Source: Yaniella halotolerans DSM 15476
GTDB taxonomy: Bacteria; Actinomycetota; Actinomycetes; Actinomycetales; Micrococcaceae
Direction of reading: 5' to 3'
Assembly (NCBI RefSeq): GCF_000420805.1
Contig: NZ_ATVQ01000005.1
Coordinates: forward strand, 1 to 64,000
DNA: 64,000 nt
Shown here: piece by piece, positions 27,486 to 36,930 of the stretch
Position numbering within the stretch: position 1 is the first letter of the stretch
Layout: the number at the start of each line of letters is the position of its first letter
Program-made: the position numbers and the translations under genes
Notes under the pieces: generated by a model
Told to the model about the DNA's origin: nothing
Database searches by the model: none
The model's input: only the letters and a program-made list of their open reading frames with translations

Positions 27486-28217
27486 GTGGAGATGCCTTCG
27501 AATAGCCAGATTAAAAAGGTTGGATCTCGCATTCGAGGATATTTGCGGGGTAGTCTTTCGGAGCATGCATATCGACAAGCGCTAATAACAATGACGGCAT
27601 ATAGAGCTCAATTTAGTCGCCCGACAGCCGCCATCAATAGTGCTTTGAGACGGCACGCTAAACAAGCTGATGTTGATGCCCGCGTTACGCAGAGGCTGAA
27701 GAAAACTCCAACCATCATCGATAAGCTTGCACAACGTGAACAATCGCTGAATCTGCTGGAAATGCACGATATTGGTGGCTGTCGAGCAGTAGTCAAAGAT
27801 ATTAGTGCGATGGATCGATTAGTAGATACCGTTGTTAACCGAAGCAGTGAAAGACTCCTGAAACATAGAGATTACGTTGAATCCCCGAGAGATTCTGGAT
27901 ATCGCGCTCACCATTTGATCATCGAGTCATCAGCAGGATTGCCGATTGAGTTGCAGATACGTACGACTTCCATGCACGCTTGGGCCGATACAGTCGAAGG
28001 GTTTTCGACTGAGCTTGGGATAAACTTTAAACAAGATGGTGAGGGTCCTATGTTTGAATTTCTCAAGATCGTCGCCGAGATATATTGGCATGAAGAAATT
28101 GACACACCCGTAGGCCCAGAATTATCTACGAGGTACAATGAATTACTAATCGAGGTAAACGACTTCATTGCGAGGCAAAAGCCTGTGACATACGGGCAGC
28201 AGAAGCTGCCTTTCTAG
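27486..28217 (+). CDS. RelA/SpoT-domain nucleotide pyrophosphokinase (small alarmone synthetase-like)
   Basis: A 243-residue stand-alone synthetase-fold protein with no HD hydrolase, TGS or ACT domain. A helical head (1-60) precedes the RelA/SpoT core: RLKKTPTIIDKLAQRE, EMHDIGGCRAVV (Asp 95, the metal/catalytic Asp), DYVESPRDSGYRAHHLIIE and the IELQIRTTSMHAWADT block with the conserved Glu 155. A C-terminal extension follows. Conserved residues look intact, so it should transfer pyrophosphate to a nucleotide or an RNA end, as toxSAS toxins do. Start: GTG at 27486, seven bases after AAGGGG; ATG at 27492 is possible. Clearly more AT-rich than its neighbours and placed directly after tRNAs, suggesting horizontal arrival. 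A small gene follows 12 bases later. Confidence 0.82.
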   Translation: MEMPSNSQIKKVGSRIRGYLRGSLSEHAYRQALITMTAYRAQFSRPTAAINSALRRHAKQADVDARVTQRLKKTPTIIDKLAQREQSLNLLEMHDIGGCRAVVKDISAMDRLVDTVVNRSSERLLKHRDYVESPRDSGYRAHHLIIESSAGLPIELQIRTTSMHAWADTVEGFSTELGINFKQDGEGPMFEFLKIVAEIYWHEEIDTPVGPELSTRYNELLIEVNDFIARQKPVTYGQQKLPF

Positions 28218-28229
28218 AGGAGGATGACC

Positions 28230-28490
28230 ATGGCTGCAATACGGCATTTTCTCCTAGTTTTTGATCATGTTGAAGATGTCTTACTTCAACAGCTGGATTT
28301 CGGTAATGATCTAGTAAAAGCGACTGAAGAGTATTCACGTCTTGAACATGAATTCTCTCATAATCAAGCAATTGACATCGTACTGGTTGGTTCAGATTCG
28401 ATCGAAACCGTAAAAGTAACCCATTCGAATTACTTTGCAGGTAGGTCCAAAACCTTGATGGATCGAGCCCTAAATCTCGTAGTCTCCTAA
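28230..28490 (+). CDS. Small partner protein of the RelA/SpoT-domain gene
   Basis: An 86-residue protein of unknown family. It opens with MAAIRHFLLVFDHVEDVLL, continues through an acidic helical middle (FGNDLVKATEEYSRLEHEFS) and ends with a strand-rich part (AIDIVLVGSDSIETVKVTHS). No membrane segment is evident. Start: ATG at 28230, spaced from a strong GAGGAGG; the ATG at 28224 is too close to that site. The 12-base gap and shared AT-rich composition mark the two genes as one operon. By analogy with toxSAS modules it could be an antitoxin or activator, but this is inference. Confidence 0.7.
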   Translation: MAAIRHFLLVFDHVEDVLLQQLDFGNDLVKATEEYSRLEHEFSHNQAIDIVLVGSDSIETVKVTHSNYFAGRSKTLMDRALNLVVS

Positions 28491-28536
28491 AGTCTCTTCG
28501 TGATGTTTTGAGCACACATACGACGCAGTATTAGTC

Positions 28537-28558
28537 ACCGCGAGACTTTTGTCGCGGT
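28537..28558 (+). terminator. Weak hairpin after the RelA/SpoT module
   Basis: ACCGCGA (28537-28543) and TCGCGGT (28552-28558) can pair; a third copy (GACCGCGAT) follows at about 28569. There is no T-run, so termination is uncertain. Confidence 0.35.
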
Positions 28559-28623
28559 CCACATTTATGACCGCGATTGTTGGCTTGGATCGCGTGAGTT
28601 GTCTGAGGTCGCTGGTGACAAGA

Positions 28624-28641
28624 GTTCTAGTATTCTAGAAC
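28624..28641. promoter_or_regulatory. Palindrome over the thiL -10 region
   Basis: GTTCTAG-TATT-CTAGAAC is a perfect dyad ending two bases before the thiL ATG and containing TATTCT, a plausible -10 for a leaderless start. It could be an operator; no binding protein is recognised. Confidence 0.4.
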
Positions 28642-28643
28642 GC

Positions 28644-29633
28644 ATGCCCTCAACCCACACGCAAAACATGTCTGTCGGCCAGCTCGGTGAAGCTGGCATC
28701 CTCGAGCTACTCAATGCCAGCTTTGCTGTATACGCGACAGGAGAGGGCGTCCTTGGCCCGGGCGACGATGCTGCGATCATTCCGGCGCCTCGGGGTAACT
28801 TCGTCATCTCCACAGATGCGATGAATGAGGGGCATCATTTTCTGCGAACCTGGCCCTCGGGCATCATTGATAACGGGTTTTCGACAGGCTGGAAATTGGT
28901 CGCCCAAAACGTCTCAGATATGAATGCCATGGGGGCCGTTACTTCCGCGATCAGCATCTCACTGTCGATGCCCCAAGACACCCCCGCGCACTGGGTGACG
29001 AAATTTGGCCAGGGGATCGCAGCTGCGCTCTACTGGCTGGGCGCCGAGCAAACGATTATTTCCGGCGGAGACCTCTCCCGAGCTGAGCAACTCGGGGTTG
29101 CGTTGACGACGACGGGCAACAGCGTTGGAACCCCCACACTGCGGAAGGCCGCCGAAAATGTGGATGGCTTTCATCTGATCCACACCGGGAATGTTGGATA
29201 TTCCGGAGCCGGTCTCACGGTGGCAAGCCAGGGCAACAAAAACGATCTCACGAGGGCCGAGCTCGCTGCCTTACGCCTCTTTCTGCGGCCAAGACCGTGG
29301 CTTGTTGAAGGGCCCGCCGTCACTGGTACGGTCTCAGCCATGATGGATGTCTCCGACAGTATCCTCACCGATGCTGATCGATTAGCCGACGCTAATGGTC
29401 TCAATGCGGCCATCGACCAAGGCTGGATGAAACAGCGTGCTAAACCGTTGGCTGCAATAGCGCAAAAATATGGTGTTGATCCCCGCGATTGGGTGCTGAC
29501 CGGGGGAGAGGACTATGGGCTACTGGCCGTGTTGAACCCAGATCTACCGGTCCCGTCCGGTTGGGAAATCATCGGGCAACTCACTCAAGAGCCGCAGGCC
29601 CGCCCAACAGTAACTGGTTGGGACCACTTCTAG
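28644..29633 (+). CDS. thiL: Thiamine-monophosphate kinase
   Basis: Phosphorylates thiamine monophosphate to the diphosphate cofactor. The 329 residues show the PurM/ThiL-fold pattern: LGEAGILELLNASFAV, VLGPGDDAAII, VISTDAMNEGHHFLRTWP, AQNVSDMNAMGAVT, MMDVSDSILTDADRLA and VLTGGEDYGLLAVL. Start: ATG at 28644, without a ribosome-binding site and seven bases after TATTCT. Related genomes commonly keep thiL next to DUF3515 and DAK2-recG; here it lies about 9 kb away, beside the RelA/SpoT module. Its end overlaps the convergent IclR gene by four bases. Confidence 0.92.
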   Translation: MPSTHTQNMSVGQLGEAGILELLNASFAVYATGEGVLGPGDDAAIIPAPRGNFVISTDAMNEGHHFLRTWPSGIIDNGFSTGWKLVAQNVSDMNAMGAVTSAISISLSMPQDTPAHWVTKFGQGIAAALYWLGAEQTIISGGDLSRAEQLGVALTTTGNSVGTPTLRKAAENVDGFHLIHTGNVGYSGAGLTVASQGNKNDLTRAELAALRLFLRPRPWLVEGPAVTGTVSAMMDVSDSILTDADRLADANGLNAAIDQGWMKQRAKPLAAIAQKYGVDPRDWVLTGGEDYGLLAVLNPDLPVPSGWEIIGQLTQEPQARPTVTGWDHF

Positions 29634-30346
29634 CCGTCGTGTTGTAAAATTTGGCTGAGACGTGACGCCGCGGTTACCACGGTTGATCCATGATACCGAC
29701 CGGGATTGCGGGTCAGGCGTTCCACTGGTCCAGATATTGAAATCGCTGCGATAACCGGCCCCTGACCATTGCGAACCGGTGCAGAAACTGATGCCACACC
29801 GGCTTCGCGTTCACCGACAGACTGCGCCCAGCCACGTCGACGAACCGATGCTAGGGTAGCGCTAGAAAATGCGGCCTCTTGCAAACCACCAGCCACCGAT
29901 AAATGGTCCTGCCAGGCCAGCAACACTTGAGCGGCAGAACCGGCCTTCATGGAAAACTCCGAGCCCACCGGAATCGAATCTCGCAGTCCAACGGGGCGTT
30001 CCACCGATGCGACGCAAACACGGGTCTGTCCATAGGCCCGATAGATCTGCGCTGATTCGCCGGTGGTTTCGCGCAGCCAATTCAGGACAGGCTCAGCAAG
30101 CGCGGTCAGACGATCCGTGCCCGCTGCAGTGGCCAGCTCGTTGAGCCGTTTTCCTAAGATGTAGCGCGACGCACCATCACGCGCTACCACCCGGTGGTGC
30201 ATGAGCGCCGCTGCGAGGCGATGCACCGTTGGACGGGCAATGCCTGTGGCTTCGACTAATTGCAACAGCGTGGCAGGGCCTTCTTCAAGGCGCTCCAGAA
30301 TTTTGATGGAGCGATCGATGACTCCAACACCGGAGGGATTCTCCAT
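29630..30346 (-). CDS. ltbR: IclR-family regulator of leucine genes (NdgR/LtbR type)
   Basis: A 238-residue regulator. The N-terminal winged helix ([20 protein letters not shown]) precedes the IclR effector domain ([20 protein letters not shown], then [11 protein letters not shown]). In Corynebacterium (LtbR) and Streptomyces (NdgR) the orthologous regulator is transcribed divergently from leuCD and controls leucine and tryptophan synthesis. The identical arrangement here supports the assignment. Start: ATG at 30346. The shared spacer (30347-30500) has a GTCTCA-TGAGAC dyad. Confidence 0.85.
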   Translation of the reverse strand: MENPSGVGVIDRSIKILERLEEGPATLLQLVEATGIARPTVHRLAAALMHHRVVARDGASRYILGKRLNELATAAGTDRLTALAEPVLNWLRETTGESAQIYRAYGQTRVCVASVERPVGLRDSIPVGSEFSMKAGSAAQVLLAWQDHLSVAGGLQEAAFSSATLASVRRRGWAQSVGEREAGVASVSAPVRNGQGPVIAAISISGPVERLTRNPGRYHGSTVVTAASRLSQILQHDG

Positions 30347-30394
30347 GAAATCCGCCTCTCGAATCCACCGAATAGTTCATGATGTGATATTCTC

Positions 30395-30411
30395 GTCTCA
30401 CCTATTGAGAC
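30395..30411. promoter_or_regulatory. Dyad in the ltbR-leuC spacer
   Basis: GTCTCA-CCTAT-TGAGAC is a 6-bp inverted repeat with a 5-base gap, midway between the divergent ltbR and leuC starts. It is the best candidate for the regulator's own site. I do not have a published consensus to match it to. Confidence 0.5.
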
Positions 30412-30500
30412 ATACTAGACTACTGCTTGGCAAATTTTTCTCTCAAGTGCGAGATTATGAGCACGAGTATTTTGATCGGAAAGAAAGTAGGAACAACTCG

Positions 30501-31949
30501 ATGAGTACGCCACGAACTTTGGCTGAAAAAGTGTGGGCCGACCACATTGTTGTTAAAGGCGAGCAGCAAGGTGACGTCCAGACACCAGACTTGCTCTACA
30601 TCGACCTACACATGGTGCACGAAGTGACCTCCCCGCAGGCATTTGAAGGCCTCCGCCTGGCTGGCCGTCCGGTGCGCCGACCCGATCTGACCATTGGCGT
30701 TGAAGACCACAACGTGCCAACCATGAACATCAACGAAATGATTGCCGAGCCAACCTCGCGCAAGCAGGTTGATGCCCTGCGTGACAATGCCGAGGAATTT
30801 GGCATCCGCCTGCACTCGCTGGGCGATGCGGAACAGGGCATCGTGCACGTCGTTGGTCCACAGCTGGGGCTCACTCAGCCCGGTACAACGGTTGTCTGCG
30901 GTGACTCTCACACGTCTACCCACGGTGCTTTTGGCGCGCTGGCTTTTGGTATTGGTACATCTGAAGTCGAACACGTCCTCGCCACGCAGACACTGCCGAT
31001 GACGCCGTTTAAAACCATGGCCATCAACGTTGACGGTGCACTGAAACCAGGCGTTTCGTCGAAAGATATCATCTTGGCTGTAATCGCCAAGATTGGTACC
31101 GGTGGCGGCCAGGGGTATGTGCTGGAATATCGTGGCGAAGCAATCGAAGCGCTGTCGATGGAAGCACGCATGACCATCTGCAACATGTCAATTGAAGCTG
31201 GCGCACGTGCCGGCATGATTGCTCCTGATGAGACGACGTTTGAATACCTCAAGGGCCGGCCGCACGCTCCAGAAGGCCAAGACTGGGACGACGCCGTTGA
31301 ATACTGGAAATCCTTGCGTACCGATGACGGTGCAAGCTTCGACGCCGAAATTACGATTGATGCCGATGCACTGGAGCCGTTCGTAACCTGGGGGACCAAC
31401 CCTGGCCAGGGCGTCTTTTTGTCAGACTCGATTCCGATGCCAGAATCCTTCGATGATCCAGCCGAAAAGGATGCCGCAGAACGTGCTCTCGAGTATATGG
31501 CGCTTGAAGCTGGTACGCCGATGAAAGACATTCCGGTCGACACCGTATTCCTGGGATCGTGCACCAACGCGCGTATTGAAGACCTGCGCATGGCCGCAGC
31601 CGTCATCCAGGGGCGCGAAAAAGCCGAAGACGTTCGCATGATGGTCGTACCGGGTTCAATGCAGGTTCGCCTACAGGCCGAAGAAGAAGGTCTGGATACG
31701 ATCTTCAAGGATTTCGGAGCCGATTGGCGCTTCGCGGGTTGCTCAATGTGTCTGGGGATGAACCCCGACCAGTTGGCACCAGGGGAGCGTGCAGCATCGA
31801 CCTCGAACCGAAACTTCGAAGGCCGCCAGGGTAAGGGCGCACGAACTCACCTGGTCTCACCGGTTGTTGCCGCAGCCACGGCGGTGCGAGGCACCTTGTC
31901 CTCACCCTCAGATCTTGGCATGACCGACTACATCGTCGCCCCGAACTAA
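30501..31949 (+). CDS. leuC: 3-isopropylmalate dehydratase, large subunit
   Basis: Aconitase-family isomerase of the second leucine step, with a [4Fe-4S] cluster. The 482 residues include [16 protein letters not shown]-like HLVHEVTS region, [20 protein letters not shown], cluster cysteines in [14 protein letters not shown] and [14 protein letters not shown], and the [10 protein letters not shown] signature. Start: ATG at 30501 behind AGGA; the long open frame from 30201 is not used because it crosses the regulator promoter. Forms an operon with leuD. Confidence 0.96.
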   Translation: MSTPRTLAEKVWADHIVVKGEQQGDVQTPDLLYIDLHMVHEVTSPQAFEGLRLAGRPVRRPDLTIGVEDHNVPTMNINEMIAEPTSRKQVDALRDNAEEFGIRLHSLGDAEQGIVHVVGPQLGLTQPGTTVVCGDSHTSTHGAFGALAFGIGTSEVEHVLATQTLPMTPFKTMAINVDGALKPGVSSKDIILAVIAKIGTGGGQGYVLEYRGEAIEALSMEARMTICNMSIEAGARAGMIAPDETTFEYLKGRPHAPEGQDWDDAVEYWKSLRTDDGASFDAEITIDADALEPFVTWGTNPGQGVFLSDSIPMPESFDDPAEKDAAERALEYMALEAGTPMKDIPVDTVFLGSCTNARIEDLRMAAAVIQGREKAEDVRMMVVPGSMQVRLQAEEEGLDTIFKDFGADWRFAGCSMCLGMNPDQLAPGERAASTSNRNFEGRQGKGARTHLVSPVVAAATAVRGTLSSPSDLGMTDYIVAPN

Positions 31950-31980
31950 CCCGCGCCCACGATACGAAAGAGGCAAAGCT

Positions 31981-32595
31981 ATGTCATTAGAAAAAGTCGT
32001 AACGCACACCGGTGTGGGCGTTCCCCTGCGCGAATCAAACGTCGATACCGACCAGATCATCCCGGCCCACTTCTTGAAGCGCATCACCAAAACCGGTTTC
32101 GAAGATGCCCTGTTTTCACGGTGGCGCACTGACGAAGACTTCATCCTGAACCAGGAACCCTACTCCAACGGCACCGTATTGGTGACCGGACCGGACTTTG
32201 GGACCGGCTCATCACGTGAACACGCCGTCTGGGCCTTACGCGACTACGGTTTCAAGGCCGTCATCTCTGCGCGTTTCGGTGACATTTTCCGCTCCAACGC
32301 TGGGAAACAGGGTCTAGTTGCCGCCCAGGTTGAGCAGTCAGATGTCGAACTCATCTGGAAAGAGCTGGAAAATAATCCAGGAGCTGAAGTCACCGTTGAC
32401 CTGGAGAATCGTCTGATCGAATGCGGTTCGATTTCCACCCGGTTCCAGATCGATGACTACACGCGCTGGCGGCTCATGGAAGGCCTGGACGACATTGGCC
32501 TCACCCTTCGTAGCGCTGATGCCATTGATGAGTTTGAAACAACCCGTCCAGCGATCAAACCCACCACGCTCCCGGCTAAGCTCTCAGAAGTATAG
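31981..32595 (+). CDS. leuD: 3-isopropylmalate dehydratase, small subunit
   Basis: Swivelling subunit that completes the LeuCD active site. The 204 residues carry [35 protein letters not shown] and [18 protein letters not shown]. It lies 31 bases after leuC with a GAAAGAGG ribosome-binding site, and should be controlled together with leuC. Confidence 0.96.
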   Translation: MSLEKVVTHTGVGVPLRESNVDTDQIIPAHFLKRITKTGFEDALFSRWRTDEDFILNQEPYSNGTVLVTGPDFGTGSSREHAVWALRDYGFKAVISARFGDIFRSNAGKQGLVAAQVEQSDVELIWKELENNPGAEVTVDLENRLIECGSISTRFQIDDYTRWRLMEGLDDIGLTLRSADAIDEFETTRPAIKPTTLPAKLSEV

Positions 32596-32606
32596 GTTTC
32601 GTCGCC

Positions 32607-32612
32607 TATAAT
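32607..32612 (+). promoter_or_regulatory. Likely -10 element of murA
   Basis: A consensus TATAAT lies 12 bases after the leuD stop, giving murA its own promoter and a leader of about 75 bases. The -35 region is weak. Confidence 0.45.
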
Positions 32613-32695
32613 AGGCACGTTGCCAATTTTCAGAGCGCATCAGACCGGTGTGTGAGAAGCCTCGTCACGACGGGGTATGGAGGGTAGAAACATCA

Positions 32696-34018
32696 ATGGC
32701 TAAAGTGTTGACCATTCACGGGGGAAAACCCCTCAAAGGATCGGTACCCGTTCGAGGTGCTAAGAATCTGGTCCCTAAGGCGATGGTAGCTGCCCTACTG
32801 GGCTCCAAGCCGTCAGTGATCCGCAACGTTCCGGAAATCCGGGACGTTGAGATTGTCACCGGCCTATTGCGCCTCCACGGCGTTGTCGTCGAACACGACA
32901 CAGAAGCCGGTGAAATCTACATGGACCCCTCCGGCGTCAAAACAGCAAATAATGCTGAGATTGATGCTTTCGCTGGGGACTCACGGATCCCGATTCTGTT
33001 TTGCGGACCCCTCATGCACGCCGTCGGCGGGGCCTTTATCCCGGACCTGGGTGGCTGCAAAATTGGCGACCGACCTATCGATTACCACTTGGACGTCCTG
33101 CGCCAGTTCGGTGCCGAGGTCTCGAAAGAGCCAACCGGCACCTACATTCGCGCACCACACCGACTCACCGGTGCCAAGCTGGAATTGCCATACCCTTCCG
33201 TGGGCGCAACCGAACAGGTACTGCTTACCGCGGTGAAAGCAGATGGCATCACCGAACTCAAAGGTGCTGCCGTGGAGCCAGAGATCCACGATCTCATCCA
33301 CGTGCTACAAAAAATGGGTGCGATTATCACGGTGCAAACCGACCGCACCATCCGCATTGAAGGCGTGCCGGAGCTCAGCGGCTACAACCACGTAGCTCTA
33401 AACGACCGCAATGAAACCGCTTCATGGGCCAGCGCCGCACTGGTAACCGATGGGGATATTTTCGTTGAGGGTGCAACTCAGCGGGATCTTACGGCCTTCT
33501 TGAATGTCTACCGGAAAATCGGCGGCGAGTTCGAAGTCGATGACGAGGGCATTCGCTTCTGGCGCGGCGGACAGGACCTGAATCCGCTGGTGCTGGAAAC
33601 CGATGTGCACCCCGGCTTCATGACCGACTGGCAACAGCCCCTGGCCGTTGCACTGAGCCAAGCCAGCGGCGTCTCGATCGTGCACGAAACCGTGTACGAA
33701 AATCGCTTTGGCTTTACCGACGCGCTGATCCGCATGGGCGCTTCCATCCAGCTGCATCGTGAATGCTTGGGTTCGGTGCCATGCCGCTTCGGGCAGCGCA
33801 ACTTCTTACACTCCGCGGTGATCTCCGGTCCAACCGACTTGAAGGGCACTGACTTCAACATTCCTGACCTTCGCGGTGGGTTCTCGCACGTGCTAGCCGC
33901 CCTGGCCGCCGAAGGTACGTCGAAAGCCACCGGCATCGAAGTCATCAATCGCGGTTATGAGAAGTTCTTCGAAAAACTCGAAGGACTCGGCGCCGATATT
34001 GAAGTCACCGAAAACTAA
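32696..34018 (+). CDS. murA: UDP-N-acetylglucosamine 1-carboxyvinyltransferase
   Basis: First committed step of peptidoglycan precursor synthesis (enolpyruvyl transfer to UDP-GlcNAc). The 440 residues show the EPSP-synthase fold: LKGSVPVRGAKNLVPKAMVA at the start, the fosfomycin-target cysteine in LGGCKIGDRPIDYHL, PHRLTGAKLELPYPSVGATE and DLRGGFSHVLAALAAEG. Start: ATG at 32696 with GGAGG upstream; the frame is open from 32648 but without family similarity. Followed by plsC, gpsA and ddl in a conserved actinobacterial block. Confidence 0.95.
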   Translation: MAKVLTIHGGKPLKGSVPVRGAKNLVPKAMVAALLGSKPSVIRNVPEIRDVEIVTGLLRLHGVVVEHDTEAGEIYMDPSGVKTANNAEIDAFAGDSRIPILFCGPLMHAVGGAFIPDLGGCKIGDRPIDYHLDVLRQFGAEVSKEPTGTYIRAPHRLTGAKLELPYPSVGATEQVLLTAVKADGITELKGAAVEPEIHDLIHVLQKMGAIITVQTDRTIRIEGVPELSGYNHVALNDRNETASWASAALVTDGDIFVEGATQRDLTAFLNVYRKIGGEFEVDDEGIRFWRGGQDLNPLVLETDVHPGFMTDWQQPLAVALSQASGVSIVHETVYENRFGFTDALIRMGASIQLHRECLGSVPCRFGQRNFLHSAVISGPTDLKGTDFNIPDLRGGFSHVLAALAAEGTSKATGIEVINRGYEKFFEKLEGLGADIEVTEN

Positions 34019-34036
34019 CACCGGAGTCCCTTCACT

Positions 34037-34744
34037 GTGTCCTATCCATTAGGCCTGCGCGCCATGTACTTTGGCGCGGCATCACTGGTCAGGCCCCTGA
34101 ACATGTTGATGATGCGCCGCGACTGGCAGGGCCAAGAAAACCTGCCCGATACCGGCATGATCCTGGTGCCAAACCATATCTCTGATCTTGATCCGCTGTA
34201 CATGGGCCACATGGTGTATTCAACGGGCCGCCTCCCGCACTTTCTCGCGAAGAAAGAACTCTTCGAGCTCCCCGCCGTGGGCAAGCTGATCACCAACATG
34301 AAACAGATCCCAGTGGATCGTGCGGGGCGCAGCATCGACTCACTGAAAATGGCCGAAGACGTGCTGGGCCGCGACGGGGTCATTGTGATCTATCCGGAAG
34401 GCACGACCACTAAAGACCCGGATATGTGGCCGCAGGTTGGTAGGCTCGGCATGATACGCCTGGCGCTTACGACTGGTGCACCGGTGATCCCGGTTGGCCA
34501 GTGGGGTGTGCACGAAACATTGCCCAAGGGTGACAAAGTGCCGAAAATGTTTCCACGGCGTACCTCAGCAATCCGAGTTGGGCCCGAGTCAGATCTTGAG
34601 TGGCTCCGCACCATGGAACAGCCGGGGCAGCGAGATCTGATTGATGCAACCGAACAGGTGATGACAGAAATTACCAACCTGATGGCACCGCTGCGCGAGG
34701 GAACCCCGCCAGAAATACGATTTAATCCAGCTAAACACCGTTAA
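34037..34744 (+). CDS. plsC: 1-acyl-glycerol-3-phosphate acyltransferase
   Basis: Membrane-associated acyltransferase making phosphatidic acid. In 235 residues the HX4D catalytic box is NHISDLDPLYMG, preceded by GMILVP; VIVIYPEGTTTKDPDMWPQ is the second motif (usually EGTR). Start: GTG at 34037. It sits between murA and gpsA, as in many Micrococcales, linking phospholipid and wall precursor supply. Confidence 0.9.
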   Translation: MSYPLGLRAMYFGAASLVRPLNMLMMRRDWQGQENLPDTGMILVPNHISDLDPLYMGHMVYSTGRLPHFLAKKELFELPAVGKLITNMKQIPVDRAGRSIDSLKMAEDVLGRDGVIVIYPEGTTTKDPDMWPQVGRLGMIRLALTTGAPVIPVGQWGVHETLPKGDKVPKMFPRRTSAIRVGPESDLEWLRTMEQPGQRDLIDATEQVMTEITNLMAPLREGTPPEIRFNPAKHR

Positions 34745-34753
34745 GGAGTCCCC

Positions 34754-35788
34754 ATGACCACCGATCAAGTTACCGTGGCCATACTGGGTGCAGGGTCGTG
34801 GGGGACCACCTTCGCAAAGGTCTTAGCCGACGCCGCAGCCTTCCGAGAAGAAGACATCACCATCCGACTGTGGGCACGTCGCCAAGAAGTTGCTGACGAT
34901 ATCAACGCCAACCACACCAACAGCGAATACCTCGACGACATCGTGCTGCCCGACTGCATCACCGCCACCAGCGATGCAGCAAAAGCCGTACGCGGTGCAG
35001 AACTCGTCGTCGTTGCCGTTCCCGCCCAGCAAGCCAGAACGACACTGAACCAGGTGGCAGACGTGATCGATGAGCGAGCCATCCTCGTCTCACTGATCAA
35101 AGGCCTGGAACAATCAACACAAGCCACCATGTCCAAAGTCTTTGCCGAAGAGCTCAACTTGCCGGCCGAGCAATTCGTGGTGGTATCAGGTCCAAACCTG
35201 GCCAAAGAAATTGCCCGGGAAGAACCCACTGCCACGGTGGTCGCGTGCGAACATGAGCCGACCGCAGAGTGGGTGACGGCCATGACGGCATCGGACTACT
35301 TCCGGCCCTACCGCAACACCGACGTACCCGGAGTAGAACTCGGGGGAGTTGTCAAAAACATTATCGCCTTGGCGGTTGGCCTCACCGATGGTCAGGGCTT
35401 TGGCGACAACTCCAAAGCCTCGATCATTACCCGTGGGCTTACCGAAACCACCCGGTTGGCCACCGCACTGGGTGCCAATCCTGACACCCTGGCTGGACTC
35501 GCCGGTCTCGGCGACCTGGTGGCCACGTGTGCCTCACCGTTGTCGCGCAACCGAACCGCGGGCAAACTCTACGGTGAAGGCCACACGACCGAAGAAGTCA
35601 TCGCCAAGATGCGCCAAACCGCAGAAGGCGTGAAATCTGTGCCCGCCGTGGTCACCCTGGCACATTCGGTCAACATCGAAATGCCCATTGCCGAAGCCGT
35701 GAACGCCATCGTTGCCGGCACCATCGAAATCAATGACATCGCTTCGCTGCTGCTTGGCCGCGATCTGAAACCGGAGGCACGACTATGA
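34754..35788 (+). CDS. gpsA: Glycerol-3-phosphate dehydrogenase [NAD(P)+]
   Basis: Reduces dihydroxyacetone phosphate to glycerol-3-phosphate for lipids and teichoic-type polymers. The 344 residues have the Rossmann GAGSWGTTFAKVLAD, VVSGPNLAKEIA, the catalytic lysine in ELGGVVKNIIALAVGL and AGLAGLGDLVATCASPLSRN. Start: ATG at 34754 behind AAGGAG. It overlaps ddl by four bases. Confidence 0.96.
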   Translation: MTTDQVTVAILGAGSWGTTFAKVLADAAAFREEDITIRLWARRQEVADDINANHTNSEYLDDIVLPDCITATSDAAKAVRGAELVVVAVPAQQARTTLNQVADVIDERAILVSLIKGLEQSTQATMSKVFAEELNLPAEQFVVVSGPNLAKEIAREEPTATVVACEHEPTAEWVTAMTASDYFRPYRNTDVPGVELGGVVKNIIALAVGLTDGQGFGDNSKASIITRGLTETTRLATALGANPDTLAGLAGLGDLVATCASPLSRNRTAGKLYGEGHTTEEVIAKMRQTAEGVKSVPAVVTLAHSVNIEMPIAEAVNAIVAGTIEINDIASLLLGRDLKPEARL

Positions 35789-36930
35789 CGAAAACAGTTC
35801 TCGTGTTGTTTGGCGGTCAATCGCCAGAACACCCAGTTTCCATTGTTACCGCAGCCGGTGTGCTCAACGCACTCGATACCGGTCAATACACCCCCATCCC
35901 GGTTGGGATAAACCAGCACGGTGACTGGGTGCTGGCCGGAACACACCAGCGCCAGGGCACCGAGTGGTCGGTGGCAACACTGACCAACCAGCAGCCCACC
36001 GAAAGCACCCCCACCACCGCCCTGTCGGACACGTTGCCGGAAGTGCCCGAAACCACCACGCCGGTGGCCTTACGCAAGGTCAACTCAGACAACCAGCTCA
36101 TCGATGTCGACGGCAATGTGATCGCCACCATCGACGTCGCCTTCCCCCTGCTCCACGGCCCCAACGGCGAAGACGGTACAGTCCAGGGGCTCTTTGAGAC
36201 CCTGGGCATCCCCTACGTCGGTGCCGGTGTCCTCGCCTCAGCGGTGGGCATGGATAAACACTTCATGAAGATCGCCTTCCAGTACGCCGGACTCAAAGTG
36301 GGCCCATGGGTGACCATCACCGACGCCGACTGGCAAAACACTCGTGACGACGCGCTGGCACAAGTCGCCCAACTGGACCTGCCGCTGTTTGTGAAACCCG
36401 CTCGTGGCGGATCATCGCTGGGCATCAAACGCATCTCCATGCTGTCCCAATTGGAAGAAGCCATCGAACACGCCCGCGAATTCGACACCAAAGTGGTGAT
36501 CGAAGAGGGCATTCTGGGCCGTGAGATCGAATGCGGGGTCCTGGATAGCCTCGATGGGAGCAGAGCCAAAGCCTCATATCCCGGCGAAATTGTGGTCACC
36601 GGTGACGACAACGTTGAATTCCAGTTCTACGATTTCGAATCCAAGTACCAGTCAGCCGATAGCGCGGAACTCTCGTGCCCGGCAGAACTGCCCGAAGACG
36701 TCACCGAACTGGTACGCGACCAAGCGGTACGCGCTTTTGAAGCGGTCGACGCCGCCGGTCTGTCGCGCGTGGATTTCTTCTACACCTACGATGACGAACT
36801 CGTCATCAATGAAATCAACACCATGCCCGGGTTCACGCCGATCTCCATGTACCCACAAATGTGGCAACGTACCGGAGTAGAATACCCAGAACTGATCGAC
36901 GCATTACTGCGCCTGGCTCAGCAACACTAA
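35785..36930 (+). CDS. ddl: D-alanine--D-alanine ligase
   Basis: ATP-grasp ligase making the D-Ala-D-Ala of peptidoglycan. The 381 residues start with VLVLFGGQSPEHPVSIVTA and continue with FPLLHGPNGEDGTVQGL, FVKPARGGSSLGIKRI, IEEGILGREIECGVL and the metal site NEINTMPGFTPISMYP. The HGPNGEDGT and EHPVS forms fit the D-Ala rather than D-Lac subtype; specificity is inferred. Start ATG at 35785 overlaps gpsA. Confidence 0.95.
   Translation: MTKTVLVLFGGQSPEHPVSIVTAAGVLNALDTGQYTPIPVGINQHGDWVLAGTHQRQGTEWSVATLTNQQPTESTPTTALSDTLPEVPETTTPVALRKVNSDNQLIDVDGNVIATIDVAFPLLHGPNGEDGTVQGLFETLGIPYVGAGVLASAVGMDKHFMKIAFQYAGLKVGPWVTITDADWQNTRDDALAQVAQLDLPLFVKPARGGSSLGIKRISMLSQLEEAIEHAREFDTKVVIEEGILGREIECGVLDSLDGSRAKASYPGEIVVTGDDNVEFQFYDFESKYQSADSAELSCPAELPEDVTELVRDQAVRAFEAVDAAGLSRVDFFYTYDDELVINEINTMPGFTPISMYPQMWQRTGVEYPELIDALLRLAQQH

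Noticed and set aside
30201-30500. 100-codon upstream extension of leuC
   Set aside because: It runs through the divergent regulator gene and the shared promoter; the ATG at 30501 has a ribosome-binding site and begins the conserved LeuC sequence.
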